IMG/VR virus record: IMGVR_UViG_3300032087_001057
Span: 1-27,782 of that record
Strand: one strand, 5' to 3'
DNA length: 27,782 nt
DNA from: a virus
Part shown: positions 16,134 to 23,696 of the stretch, in pieces
Layout: the number at the start of each line of letters is the position of its first letter
Numbering within the stretch: position 1 is the first letter of the stretch
Made by a program: the position numbers and the translations under genes
Notes under the pieces: generated by a model
Databases searched by the model: none
Seen by the model: only the letters and a program-made list of their open reading frames with translations
What the model was told of the DNA's origin: nothing

Positions 16134-17080
16134 TGGGCTTCTCATCGAACCTCGAAGGCAAAGACCTCGCAACCCTCATCACCGAAACAGCGTCAGCCCT
16201 TGGCGCTAACCCAGTAGACTTGGCCACCGTCATCTCATACGAGACAGGCGGCACCTTTGACCCCATGCAGTCTGGCCCAACCACCAAGTGGGGAACGCAC
16301 CGTGGCTTTATCCAGTTCGGCGAACCACAAGCCCAACAGTATGGCGCAGACTTCACCACATCCGAAGCCGCCCTCACCTCCCAGCTTGGCGCAGACGGAG
16401 CTATCGTAAACTACCTGCGATCCAACGGCTATCAAGAGGGCATGGGCATCCTCGACCTGTACTCGATCATCAACACTGGTGGCCCCAACAATTACAACTA
16501 CACAGACGCAGCAGCAGGCGGAGCGTCTGGCACTGTCCGCGACAAGGTCGAGAACCAGATGGGCGATCACCGTGCAAAAGCATTGGCCCTGCTCGGCAAC
16601 GAGAAACCGCAACCAACGGAACTCGCATCAGCAATCGACGCAGCCGTGGCTGAAGCGGTCGACTTTGACCCAGACAAGCAGAACGAAGCAGCATCAAACG
16701 AAATGAACGATGGCCCATCCGCGCCCGTGGCGGGCGCGTCTGGCGAAAAAAAGATTGACAGCAGCATCACCGACGCAGCTAACGAAGCCCAACGTCGTGA
16801 AGCCTATCGCGCAGCCCAAGAATTTATCTTCTCGATGACACCCCAACAGCGCATGATGGAAAAACAACTCTACTACAAAGCGCAGTTGGAACAGGGAGAA
16901 GCCCGTGGCTTCGACCAGTGGTTTACCAACACGCGCTTTGGAAACTATGCCCAAGAGTACATGAACGGCGACCAGACCTTCGTAAACCAACTCTCTGGCC
17001 CCCAACAAGTCTTGCTGCAACAACTCACAGCCAACGTACCACAAGCCCAGTCATTCGCTCACTATCTGATGGGCGTCTAG
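16133..17080 (+). CDS. Transglycosylase-like virion protein
   Basis: The start overlaps the previous stop. The 315-residue protein has an N-terminal lysozyme/SLT-like fold: LATLITETASALGANP, VISYETGGTF with E37 as candidate catalytic residue, then RGFIQFGEPQAQQYG (54-68) and a GGPNNYNY segment. A polar linker (residues 165-215) leads to a C-terminal helical region (SMTPQQRMMEKQLYY, FVNQLSGPQQVLLQQL). It would cut glycan strands when the genome enters, or act in assembly. It lies with other virion-type small genes rather than in the lysis cassette, which favours a structural role. Confidence 0.78.
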   Translation: MGFSSNLEGKDLATLITETASALGANPVDLATVISYETGGTFDPMQSGPTTKWGTHRGFIQFGEPQAQQYGADFTTSEAALTSQLGADGAIVNYLRSNGYQEGMGILDLYSIINTGGPNNYNYTDAAAGGASGTVRDKVENQMGDHRAKALALLGNEKPQPTELASAIDAAVAEAVDFDPDKQNEAASNEMNDGPSAPVAGASGEKKIDSSITDAANEAQRREAYRAAQEFIFSMTPQQRMMEKQLYYKAQLEQGEARGFDQWFTNTRFGNYAQEYMNGDQTFVNQLSGPQQVLLQQLTANVPQAQSFAHYLMGV

Positions 17081-17172
17081 GACGACTGCAACCCAGACGT
17101 TTGTTATCCTATACCCACCTGACCCTCACCTGACTTCACTTCACCAGTCTTTAACAAGCGGAAGTGTTTACA

Positions 17173-17640
17173 ATGATAGAGGTATTGGCTCTTGCCAGTG
17201 CAGTCTCAACAGTAGCGGGCAGTATTAGCAGCGGTATCAAGGCAGGAAAAGACGTCGGCTCTCTGATGCCGCAGTTCGGCAAGCTCGCCCAACTGGAAGC
17301 TGACATCCATCTGGCTGAGAAGGGCAGACATAAGGGTCCGCTCGGACGTCTGACCTCGTCTGAGGAAGAGGGCTTTGCTATCGCGCAAGCAAAGATCAAG
17401 CACAAGGAAGCGCAAGACCAACTCCGTTCCATCTGCATGTTGTATGGCCCCCCTGGAATGTGGGACATGGTCGTCGCTGAACAGGCGGCAGCACGCGCCA
17501 GACAAAAGAAAGCACTCGAAGCAGCCGCCGCCAGACGTGACCAGATATTCTGGTACATCTCTATTGGCATAGGTGTCGTCTTTTTCCTTACAGGAACATC
17601 AGGAATGATCTGGGGATTGAACTGGTGGGTGAACAGATGA
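17173..17640 (+). CDS. Virion-type membrane-anchored hypothetical protein
   Basis: GGAAG stands eight bases before ATG 17173. The 155-residue protein has a hydrophobic N-terminal helix (VLALASAVSTVAGSISSGIKAG), a conserved-looking block SLMPQFGKLAQLEADI, LTSSEEEGFAIAQAKIKHKEAQDQLRS, GPPGMWDMVV, an Ala/Arg helix, and one C-terminal membrane segment (WYISIGIGVVFFLTGTSGMIWGL). This pattern recurs in marine phage genomes without known function. It is coupled by ATGA to the next gene. Confidence 0.75.
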   Translation: MIEVLALASAVSTVAGSISSGIKAGKDVGSLMPQFGKLAQLEADIHLAEKGRHKGPLGRLTSSEEEGFAIAQAKIKHKEAQDQLRSICMLYGPPGMWDMVVAEQAAARARQKKALEAAAARRDQIFWYISIGIGVVFFLTGTSGMIWGLNWWVNR

Positions 17641-17810
17641 CGTGGTATCTCATCTTAATCACGTTCTCTCAAGTCTACCTGCCAGAATATGGCAGTGTCC
17701 TCGTGCAATACTGCCACTACAAGACGCACAAGGAACAAAAATGGGAGGACAGAAAAGTCTACGCTGTCCCCCCTGATTTCATTTGTCCAAGAACTTTCTC
17801 GGAAGCCTAA
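17637..17810 (+). CDS. Small hypothetical protein with hydrophobic N-terminus
   Basis: The 57-residue ORF begins at the ATGA overlap with the previous gene. An N-terminal hydrophobic stretch (TWYLILITFSQVYLP) may be a membrane anchor or signal; the rest is polar with two cysteines and ends PPDFICPRTFSEA. It is convergent with, and overlaps by four bases, the minus-strand gene that follows. The function is unknown. Confidence 0.65.
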   Translation: MTWYLILITFSQVYLPEYGSVLVQYCHYKTHKEQKWEDRKVYAVPPDFICPRTFSEA

Positions 17811-17977
17811 CGCTTATCCCGTCTTTCCAAAACAAGACGCGCAACATGCGCGATGCCTTCGGCCCTCTGTTTGATTGTGCCTCGGTATGGCTGACGCTGC
17901 GCATCCTTCGCGATCACATCAGCCTGTCTGACAATCTGCTCTAACAGCTTCGTGTCTTCATCTTCCCAAGGCTTCAT
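17807..17977 (-). CDS. Small helical hypothetical protein
   Basis: I place the start at the ATG that overlaps the stop of the winged-helix gene (ATGA). The 56-residue product is helical and charged (EDEDTKLLEQIVRQADVIAKDAQ, GIAHVARLVLERRDKR). It is coupled to a regulator and may be its partner. No family is recognised. Confidence 0.68.
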   Translation of the reverse strand: MKPWEDEDTKLLEQIVRQADVIAKDAQRQPYRGTIKQRAEGIAHVARLVLERRDKR

Positions 17978-18219
17978 GCTTGTTCTCCAAGCCATGCGAT
18001 CATGTACTTCTGTGCTTTGGGGCCAATGCTGACCCCTTGCCTATGCTTCTCCACAATACCGACATGATCCAACGTCTTGAGGTAATGAGACAAGGTCGAC
18101 GATGTCATCTCTGTCTCGTTGCTCAAGTCTTTAAGTGTCAGCTTTTGCTTTTCGCTTTTTTCCAGTGCTTTCAGCACCAGTATCGCTGTCTTCACTTGTC
18201 TCTGTGTTAGTCTGTGCAT
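17974..18219 (-). CDS. Winged-helix transcriptional regulator
   Basis: The 81-residue protein is a small wHTH of the MarR/IclR type: an N-terminal helix (QVKTAILVLKALEKSEKQ), LTLKDLSNETEMTSSTLSHYLKTLDHVGIVEKHRQGV as recognition helix plus wing, and a short C-terminus. GGAG precedes the ATG by eight bases. Its first 89 bases overlap the end of the upstream gene in another frame, so the two are tightly linked. Its place beside the attachment region and the integrase suggests a role in lysogeny control, which is inferred. Confidence 0.8.
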   Translation of the reverse strand: MHRLTQRQVKTAILVLKALEKSEKQKLTLKDLSNETEMTSSTLSHYLKTLDHVGIVEKHRQGVSIGPKAQKYMIAWLGEQA

Positions 18220-18439
18220 CGCCCTGCTCCCGATTTTGCACTCTCATTACGGTGTTCATAGTCCAACCAGTGCTATTCAATGCACCTTTCAAGTTGTCCA
18301 ACACCAACACAGCACCTTGCTTGTTCAAGACGTTCTCTGTGAACAGGGTCTCAACACCTAGTATCTGATCTCCATTTTTCACGATGTACAAATCACCGAC
18401 GTGTACTGTTTGCGGTTCTTGCTTTTGCTCTTCAGACAT
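18131..18439 (-). CDS. Small hypothetical protein with charged low-complexity tail
   Basis: AGAGGAG lies seven bases before ATG 18439, a strong start. The 102-residue product has a folded-looking N-terminal half (TVHVGDLYIVKNGDQILGVETLF, GAVLVLDNLKGALNSTGWTMNTVMRV) and a disordered Thr/Glu/Lys tail (residues 73-102). The tail coincides with the 89-base overlap with the winged-helix gene, so its composition may be shaped by that overlap. The function is unknown. Confidence 0.72.
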   Translation of the reverse strand: MSEEQKQEPQTVHVGDLYIVKNGDQILGVETLFTENVLNKQGAVLVLDNLKGALNSTGWTMNTVMRVQNREQGDAQTNTETSEDSDTGAESTGKKRKAKADT

Positions 18440-18650
18440 TGTTTATCTCCTCTTTAGTTTCTTGAATGTCGACACGACAATCAATGAGCGCATCTAATAT
18501 CTCGTTCATATTTTGCTTAACGAATGGCGACTTGCTTCGGTCGCTTCTTTGCTGCGTGGCTTCGATCAACTGATCCAAGATGCTGTCCATCTCGTCCAAG
18601 TCTTCTTCGTTGGCCACGACTTGGAAATTAACCTTAATTACATTACTCAC
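18432..18650 (-). CDS. Small acidic helical protein
   Basis: The 72-residue ORF starts at GTG with GGAG seven bases upstream. It has a short beta-like start (VIKVNFQVVANEED) then long acidic helices (LDEMDSILDQLIEATQQRSDRS, MNEILDALIDCRVDIQETKEEI). It overlaps the next gene by eight bases. It is the first gene of the minus-strand regulatory group next to the attachment region; the function is unknown. Confidence 0.68.
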   Translation of the reverse strand: MSNVIKVNFQVVANEEDLDEMDSILDQLIEATQQRSDRSKSPFVKQNMNEILDALIDCRVDIQETKEEINNV

Positions 18651-18838
18651 TGATGCTCTCCATCATTTGTATTGTTGACACTACAGGTGTCTGTGACGTC
18701 TGTAAATACTTCATCATTTGTGCCAGACGTGTGTCACAAGACACCCCTCTCTAAAATTGGGTGTCAATAGTTCAACAACCCCTGTGTCTCAAGGCGAGAC
18801 TGGGTGTGTCAATGTGACAAGGAAGTGTGTCATCAGTC

Positions 18839-18946
<108 letters not shown>

Positions 18947-18967
18947 TTTCTCCCTTGTCACAAACGC

Positions 18968-18975
18968 GTGTGTCA
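18968..18975 (+). repeat. GTGTGTCA site, fourth copy, between tRNA and integrase
   Basis: The same octamer as at 18729, 18804 and 18825. Having copies on both sides of the tRNA is the layout expected of integrase arm-type sites around an attachment core. Confidence 0.5.
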
Positions 18976-18976
18976 C

Positions 18977-19975
18977 TTATGTGCCACGCACACCTAGAAG
19001 ACCTATCGTATCCTCAAGGTGTGATGGCGCAAGATGACTGTAACGCATCACCATTGACAGTGAACTGTGGCCAAGCAAGTCAGCCACCGCTCTTAGCGAA
19101 GCGCCCCTCTGCACCAGTAACGATGCAAAGGTATGGCGCATGTCGTGCGGCCTAAAGTCTTCAATGGCTGCACGTCTCGTGGCTCTGTAGAAATAGTCAT
19201 AGAAACCATCTCTATGCCACTGACCCCCTGCGGGGTTCGGGAAGACCAGTCCTGTACCTCTTCTTCCCATGGCTTTGGTGACGTCGTCGACCAACGGCAC
19301 GGCTCTGAACCGCGTCTTGCCTGACGTCCCCTTGCGCGTCCCAAAAGTGGCCTTGCCATCTATGATGTCAGACCACTCCACACGGAACGCCTCGCCAAGT
19401 CTCGCCCCTGTAAAAAACAGGAACGTGACCAATCCTTCTATTTCTGGCTCGCAACATTCGATGAGCGTATCTCTCTCATCCTCGTCAAGCCAACGTGTGC
19501 GGCTGTCGTCGACCTTCGGCTTCTTCAACCGCAAGTCTGGCGCATCCAGTCCCATGTCCTTGGCATGGTTCAGCATGGCCATAATGCTGTTGATCTCCCG
19601 CTTCACGGTCGACGCTTTGTTACCACGACTATTCACCCACAACATAACATCAGCAACAGTCAGCGCCTCCAGACGTGTCTTGCCATGGGCCGCATCAAAG
19701 CGCCCCATGATATTTACATCTGTCTCCCCGACCTTGCTTGGCCTATCCAAGAACAGCCTAATCGCCTGTCCCACAGACACACTGGAAGTCGCGCCCTTTT
19801 CAAGACGTCCATCCAACGCATCCTTGAGTATCCGCCCCATGGCTTCTTGCGCATGTGGCTTCATACTCCGACCAAACCCAGTGCTTTTACGGACGCGTAG
19901 TCGACCACCAGTTGGCGTGACCACAGTCCCACTTACTTGCCAAACATCATTACGCAGCGTCAGTCGTAGTGTCAT
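18977..19975 (-). CDS. Tyrosine recombinase (phage integrase)
   Basis: The 332-residue protein starts at ATG 19975 with GGAG seven bases upstream; the longer frame above it lies in the LuxR-type gene. It has an N-terminal arm/core-binding part (SVGQAIRLFL, LTVADVMLWVNS) and a catalytic domain with R192 in TGARLGEA, H277 and R280 in RPHDMRHTFASLL, H303 in LLGHSS and Y312 in MRYSHL. These are the R-H-R-H-Y residues of the family. It would integrate and excise the phage, probably at the tRNA-Thr region 30 bases beyond its end. It overlaps the LuxR-type gene by 26 bases, so the two are cotranscribed. Confidence 0.95.
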   Translation of the reverse strand: MTLRLTLRNDVWQVSGTVVTPTGGRLRVRKSTGFGRSMKPHAQEAMGRILKDALDGRLEKGATSSVSVGQAIRLFLDRPSKVGETDVNIMGRFDAAHGKTRLEALTVADVMLWVNSRGNKASTVKREINSIMAMLNHAKDMGLDAPDLRLKKPKVDDSRTRWLDEDERDTLIECCEPEIEGLVTFLFFTGARLGEAFRVEWSDIIDGKATFGTRKGTSGKTRFRAVPLVDDVTKAMGRRGTGLVFPNPAGGQWHRDGFYDYFYRATRRAAIEDFRPHDMRHTFASLLVQRGASLRAVADLLGHSSLSMVMRYSHLAPSHLEDTIGLLGVRGT

Positions 19976-20408
19976 TCCTCTTCTCCGCATACAAACGAGC
20001 GAACGGATCAGGCTCAACAAAGTTTGCGTCCCAGTCTTTGGGCAGCCCACCTGTCATCATCATGTATCCGTTGTCATCAATCTCGTCGAACTCTCTATGC
20101 AGACGATGGATAAGTTGTGCGCGTGAATTAACATTCAGTTTTCTGAACATCCCCCTCACATGCACCTTGGCCGTGTTGATGCTCACAACCATCCTGTCTG
20201 CAATTTCTTGGTTATCAGCCCCTCGCATCAGCATTTGCAATGCGACGTGCTGCTTCGTAGTGAACTTATGCAGCACACTTTCCATTAGGGTCGCCTTTGT
20301 TGCCGAAGCCAAGGCTTCGGCGTCTGTAGATGCGTCGTAGGCTTTCGCCATAAGCGCACCAAGTATTTGGTCGAGCTTCCACTCGATCCGATCCAGTTGT
20401 GTTGTCAT
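19950..20408 (-). CDS. LuxR/NarL-type (GerE) regulator without sensor domain
   Basis: The 152-residue protein has a GerE HTH at residues 48-105 (FTTKQHVALQMLMRGADNQ, then EIADRMVVSINTAKVHVRGM and LNVNSRAQLI). The first 45 residues form a short helical, probably coiled-coil, dimerisation segment (QLDRIEWKLDQILGALM), and no autoinducer or receiver domain is present. The C-terminal 45 residues are polar and acidic with GYMMMTGG. It overlaps the integrase gene, so it may be made with it and control lysogeny. The start is ATG with AGGGA upstream. Confidence 0.88.
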   Translation of the reverse strand: MTTQLDRIEWKLDQILGALMAKAYDASTDAEALASATKATLMESVLHKFTTKQHVALQMLMRGADNQEIADRMVVSINTAKVHVRGMFRKLNVNSRAQLIHRLHREFDEIDDNGYMMMTGGLPKDWDANFVEPDPFARLYAEKRNDTTTDAA

Positions 20409-20541
20409 GTAAGTCCCTATTTCCCTGAGTAGTTATAGTTATTCTTCTCTCATCACGGGAACATGGTGGTCCGCAGGGCGGGCAGCACCAGTTGGTCACT
20501 GATAACCCACACTCGGACGAACTATACGCCTCGTGTCTCAT
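20266..20541 (-). CDS. Possible Cys-rich leader ORF overlapping the LuxR-type gene
   Basis: GAGGAG lies seven bases before ATG 20541, a better Shine-Dalgarno than that of the LuxR-type gene. The first 40 codons precede that gene and include WCCPPCGPPC, a cysteine cluster. The rest overlaps it in another frame and looks like a shadow (Arg/Thr rich). It could be a regulatory leader peptide, a real small zinc-binding protein or chance. Confidence 0.3.
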   Translation of the reverse strand: MRHEAYSSSECGLSVTNWCCPPCGPPCSRDERRITITTQGNRDLHDNTTGSDRVEARPNTWCAYGESLRRIYRRRSLGFGNKGDPNGKCAA

Positions 20542-20558
20542 GTCGCTCCTCATGTTAA

Positions 20559-20581
20559 AGGTGGCACACCCTATGCCACCT
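20559..20581 (-). promoter_or_regulatory. Perfect hairpin in the leader of the LuxR-type gene
   Basis: AGGTGGCA and TGCCACCT form an eight-base perfect inverted repeat with a seven-base loop. It lies just upstream of the Shine-Dalgarno at about 20547-20552, so it could affect initiation or protect the 5' end of the transcript. Confidence 0.5.
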
Positions 20582-20616
20582 GTATAATACGTTATACACA
20601 TATCGAGATATGTCAA
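20582..20616 (-). promoter_or_regulatory. Probable minus-strand promoter and palindrome of the integrase operon
   Basis: TTGACA reads on the minus strand at 20616-20611, and AT-rich TATAAC and TATTAT elements follow, though the spacings (14 and 21) are not standard. The palindrome GTATAATACGTTATAC (20582-20597) and ACATATC/GATATGT (about 20599-20614) overlap them. The rest of 20409-20630 holds only the possible leader ORF. Confidence 0.5.
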
Positions 20617-20630
20617 GGTGTTTGTGGGTG

Positions 20631-21095
20631 TTAAAAATCCATCAACTTCTCGCATGCGTTGACCGCATCTTTGAACTCATTGTGACGTGATCTCAAGCAA
20701 ATGCCATCCACTCTATGCTCGTTTCCCTTGGTGTCCTCGAAGTCAAACTCTGATGACCAACCCTCAACAGTACACACGCAGTATTGGCCACCCTTGATGC
20801 CAACCAAAACAACCTGACCATCTTTCAACTCAGGTATCTCTTTCTGGCTGACCCAACCACCTGCAAGCTGATCCATGCCACGCTTGCTCTTGTCCACACC
20901 ATCGACACGCTTCATCCAGTATGGCTTGTAACTTCCCCGACGTTTCTTCTTGGGCGATGTAGTCGACTTTCCCGCCTCCCACTTGTCTGCCAGACCAGAC
21001 CCATCCAACTCGTTCCCGATCTGCAAGACGACTTCCTTCTTCTCGTCTTCATCCATGGCCTTGAACAGGCGCATCACAATATTCACAGCTTCCAT
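20631..21095 (-). CDS. Hypothetical protein, end of the minus-strand chain
   Basis: The start is the ATG overlapping the previous stop (ATGA), not the longer frame. The 154-residue product has an N-terminal helix pair (VNIVMRLFKAMDEDEKKEVVLQI), a basic middle (SPKKKRRGSYKPYW), and a C-terminal part with beta-like KDGQVVLVGIKGGQYCVCTVEGW. The basic patch suggests nucleic-acid contact. I do not know the family. It is the last gene of the run of coupled genes that starts at the right edge. Confidence 0.75.
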   Translation of the reverse strand: MEAVNIVMRLFKAMDEDEKKEVVLQIGNELDGSGLADKWEAGKSTTSPKKKRRGSYKPYWMKRVDGVDKSKRGMDQLAGGWVSQKEIPELKDGQVVLVGIKGGQYCVCTVEGWSSEFDFEDTKGNEHRVDGICLRSRHNEFKDAVNACEKLMDF

Positions 21096-22264
21096 CACTT
21101 CGCTCCTTTGCTTTTCAATTCGTAGTCGTGGACAATCGTGCCGACCTCGGCGCTGCCCACCCATTGCTCTTCAATCCACCGCGTAACCACGGTGCCGTCC
21201 TTGCGTCTGTACCGACGCCAATGCCCACGTCTGACGTGCCGACGCTTCTTGCCGCCGCCACCCTTGAACATGCGCTCGTACCTCGTCGTCCCTCTTGGCT
21301 TTGGCAGATCAATCTCCAGTAGACGCAACTCATTGCGTGGCACAGGCCGACCAAACGCCACGCGTCTGATGCCCTTCTCCATCTTCCGCTCGATGACCGT
21401 GTGCGGGTAATTAACCAGTGCAAGCACGGCAATCAGGAAGCGCAAGTCGCCAACCCACATGTCAATGGAACTGTTGCGCTCTTGTTGTAAAAACTTTTCA
21501 GCTTCATCTCTGGCACTCGCAGACGAACTGCGTGTCGCCGCAACCCAGTCGAGCAGGTGCGCCCCACCAAAGTTACCCAACGTCAGCAACGTGCGTTCGA
21601 AGACGTCAGTCATACGCTTTGTGCGCTTGCCACCATGATTGTGAACGTAGGTCGGACTTATCAGACGCTCGCCATGGATGTGTTGATTGGCTCGCATCAA
21701 ACTTTCTTCACTCTTCTGACCCACCGTAGAGACCAGACGCTCTGGCTCATACAAAATGGGCGCGTCGGGACAAAACTGCACAGAGAACGAAGGCATTGCG
21801 ATCTTCCCGCCCTTGCCGTCTGGGTTCTCGATGAAACAAAACTGCTCCACGTCGTAGTTGTTGATGCCCTTGTCCCTGCTGCGTCTGATGTGCAGACCAA
21901 TCGTGTCTTGCCATGCCTCTGGCGCAGGGTCTTCGCCTCGTTCCCATCCCAACTCGTCCATCGTTTCGAACAACATGGGAATACGCTTCTTGTCGTCCCA
22001 CTCAATCCACATGTTGTCGAATGGCGGCACACCAACCTCGAACATGTCGAGCAACGTCTGCGGTGGCGCAAGACTGGCCGTAACCGCATGCTGCAAAAGA
22101 CTGTCGCACACGATAAACTTCTGCGCTCCAAGCAAATCGGCACGCGTGGTGCGTGCCGTTGCTGCAATGTGTTTCTTAATCGTTTGGCTCTTCACATCCT
22201 TGTGCCAGAACCCACGCTTGGGGTCGCCGCAAGCGGCAACCACCAAGTTGAACAGGTCGCTCAT
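21095..22264 (-). CDS. Large hypothetical phage protein
   Basis: The ATG at 22264 overlaps the previous stop (TGATG); a GTG just above is less likely. The 389-residue protein has a soluble, mixed alpha/beta make-up: QFCFIENPDGKGGK, SVQFCPDAPILYEPE, a helix-rich middle (LLTLGNFGGAHLLDWVAATR) and a basic C-terminal segment KKRRHVRRGHWRRY followed by a short Trp-rich end (VTRWIEEQWVGSAEVG). The HVRRGHWRRY-type tail recurs in phage proteins of unknown function. It may bind DNA through that tail. Nothing else is certain. Confidence 0.8.
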   Translation of the reverse strand: MSDLFNLVVAACGDPKRGFWHKDVKSQTIKKHIAATARTTRADLLGAQKFIVCDSLLQHAVTASLAPPQTLLDMFEVGVPPFDNMWIEWDDKKRIPMLFETMDELGWERGEDPAPEAWQDTIGLHIRRSRDKGINNYDVEQFCFIENPDGKGGKIAMPSFSVQFCPDAPILYEPERLVSTVGQKSEESLMRANQHIHGERLISPTYVHNHGGKRTKRMTDVFERTLLTLGNFGGAHLLDWVAATRSSSASARDEAEKFLQQERNSSIDMWVGDLRFLIAVLALVNYPHTVIERKMEKGIRRVAFGRPVPRNELRLLEIDLPKPRGTTRYERMFKGGGGKKRRHVRRGHWRRYRRKDGTVVTRWIEEQWVGSAEVGTIVHDYELKSKGAK

Positions 22265-22737
22265 CACTTGTCCTCCACGCTGATGACCCGATACTTGCCG
22301 TCGTGCGGATCAAGATGTTTGAAGTGGTCTGGCAACAGCGCAGACAACGCATCCCGCAGCGCTGTCCCCGCAGTCCCCTGATTGATGAGACCCGCACCCT
22401 CAGTCACGTCCAAGACGTAGTCTGCAAGCACACTCACCAGACGCTCGTAATCAGAGCGCGAGTATCTGGCCGTGTCCTCTGGCCACGGCAACTCGCGCAG
22501 AGCCATCAGCTTCCCATCCACCTTGGCCTTGCTCAATGCGCTCGGCGTCTGTATGGCAGGCACACGCTTGGCATAGTCCGCATAAGACGTGGCAGGCTTT
22601 GGTGTATACTTCTGTGTATACGTCTTGCGTGGGGCAATCGTCTTGGCGGTCGGTGCCTCACGCTTCTCGGTCACACCGTAATCCGATAGCTTGGATCGTG
22701 TGATTGTGTTGACGACATCTTTAGCTTGCTTGGTCAT
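22264..22737 (-). CDS. Hypothetical phage protein
   Basis: The ATG at 22737 has GAGGAG eight bases upstream; the longer frame is not needed. The 157-residue product has a disordered Lys/Thr/Pro N-terminal half (TAKTIAPRKTYTQKYTPKP) and a folded helical C-terminal half (YSRSDYERLVSVLADYVLDV, LRDALSALLPDHFKHL). It overlaps the upstream gene by 17 bases. No family is recognised. Confidence 0.74.
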   Translation of the reverse strand: MTKQAKDVVNTITRSKLSDYGVTEKREAPTAKTIAPRKTYTQKYTPKPATSYADYAKRVPAIQTPSALSKAKVDGKLMALRELPWPEDTARYSRSDYERLVSVLADYVLDVTEGAGLINQGTAGTALRDALSALLPDHFKHLDPHDGKYRVISVEDK

Positions 22738-23023
22738 ACTCTCTCTCCTCTGGTAGGGTTTGTGTGCGAAAGAACCCCTGATGTTTGGGGAACTCCCACA
22801 TGAACAGCCGCGCATAATACGGCGTGTAATTGTTGGACATCTTGAACTCCTCACCAGACGTCTCGACGTCTGTGTGCCATCTGATGCGCTCGAAGATTGC
22901 CTTGCTGCTGTATTGCTCATGCCCTCTGGCAATCACCTCAAACGTGAAGCGCTTGAACAATTCGTAAATGTGCGGGTTATCTTTGTGGTACATCCACCAC
23001 TTGTGCTTGATGCTCTGGCTCAT
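22721..23023 (-). CDS. Conserved phage protein with RFTFEVIARGHEQYSSKAIFERIRW core
   Basis: The ATG overlaps the previous stop (ATGA). The 100-residue product has a well-marked core: FKRFTFEVIARGHEQYSS, then KAIFERIRWHTDVET, NNYTPYYARLFMW and GFFRT. I know this aromatic-rich pattern (YSSxxIxxxIRWxT, NNxYxxxxxRxFM, GFFxTR) from many phages and some bacteria, but no function is established. It looks like a compact alpha-helical domain. Confidence 0.82.
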   Translation of the reverse strand: MSQSIKHKWWMYHKDNPHIYELFKRFTFEVIARGHEQYSSKAIFERIRWHTDVETSGEEFKMSNNYTPYYARLFMWEFPKHQGFFRTQTLPEEREYDQAS

Positions 23024-23526
23024 GCTGCCACCTCGTAGTCTGCCAACCACTCTGGCTTGTCACGCTTGGTCCACTTGTGCAGGTGACGCTTGTCGCATGC
23101 GTAGTACCAACGATACGAAGCAACGTGACACGACGTGTCACCGTGATGCTCGTCATACGGAACCTTGTACTCGTCTGGGATGCAGCGTGGCGGATTGCGC
23201 CAACCATTCTCAGGTATCAGACGCGACGCAAGCCCAAGACTTGGCAGCAACTGCATCGAACCGTGCGCTTTTCCGTACCGTTTGATCCACTCATCGGCCA
23301 ACGCAACCGCATGGTCCCAACACCACTCGTAATGCGACCGACTGGCACCCACCCACAAGGTCATGGGGTGACTGACATGCGTGTCGCCATACCCGCCGAC
23401 GAACCCGTAATCACGGGCCGACGTGGACATCATCTGGCAACACTCAATAAGTATCTTCCCGACGTGCTTGTCCGCATAGTAACGCGCAGCCTGATCGGGA
23501 TCGTCGTGCAAAAAGAATATGTTCAT
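23020..23526 (-). CDS. Conserved phage protein with MNIFFLxxDPxxAAxYxxDKHVxK N-terminus
   Basis: The 168-residue product starts MNIFFLHDDPDQAARYYADK then HVGKILIECCQMMSTSA, a signature of a widespread phage family. It continues with SHPMTLWVGASRSHYEWCWDHAVALADEWIKRYGK, and a basic C-terminus (ACDKRHLHKWTKRDKPEW). Charged, His-rich parts suggest metal or nucleic-acid binding, but the function of this family is not established as far as I know. It is coupled by ATGA on both sides. Confidence 0.84.
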   Translation of the reverse strand: MNIFFLHDDPDQAARYYADKHVGKILIECCQMMSTSARDYGFVGGYGDTHVSHPMTLWVGASRSHYEWCWDHAVALADEWIKRYGKAHGSMQLLPSLGLASRLIPENGWRNPPRCIPDEYKVPYDEHHGDTSCHVASYRWYYACDKRHLHKWTKRDKPEWLADYEVAA

Positions 23527-23696
23527 ATGTCTAACTCCTCACATATGGCTTTGATGGTTGATAAATCTGCGTGGCGCACATTGCGTTCACGCACTCGCTT
23601 GGACACTGCCATCCAGAACTTCATGTCCTTGCGTGGATGCAGACGCATCCACTCGGCTCTCACTGTCCACTTCCTGATGCGCGGCCTATACCGCAT
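23523..23696 (-). CDS. Small basic protein between the conserved phage gene and the CobT-like gene
   Basis: The 57-residue ORF starts at ATG 23696, overlapping the end of the CobT-like gene by 11 bases, and ends in an ATGA overlap with the next gene. It reads MRYRPRIRKWTVRAEWMRL, then MKFWMAVSKRVRERN and a final helical AICEELDI. It is strongly basic. Coupling on both sides and the absence of any gap make it very likely real. The function is unknown. Confidence 0.72.
   Translation of the reverse strand: MRYRPRIRKWTVRAEWMRLHPRKDMKFWMAVSKRVRERNVRHADLSTIKAICEELDI

Noticed and set aside
19269-20126. 285-residue plus-strand ORF antisense to the integrase and LuxR-type genes
   Set aside because: The minus strand carries complete catalytic motifs of an integrase; the plus-strand ORF is Ser/Pro-rich shadow sequence.
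21557-22381. 274-residue plus-strand ORF antisense to the large hypothetical gene
   Set aside because: No start signal, shadow composition, and the minus-strand gene is coupled to both neighbours.
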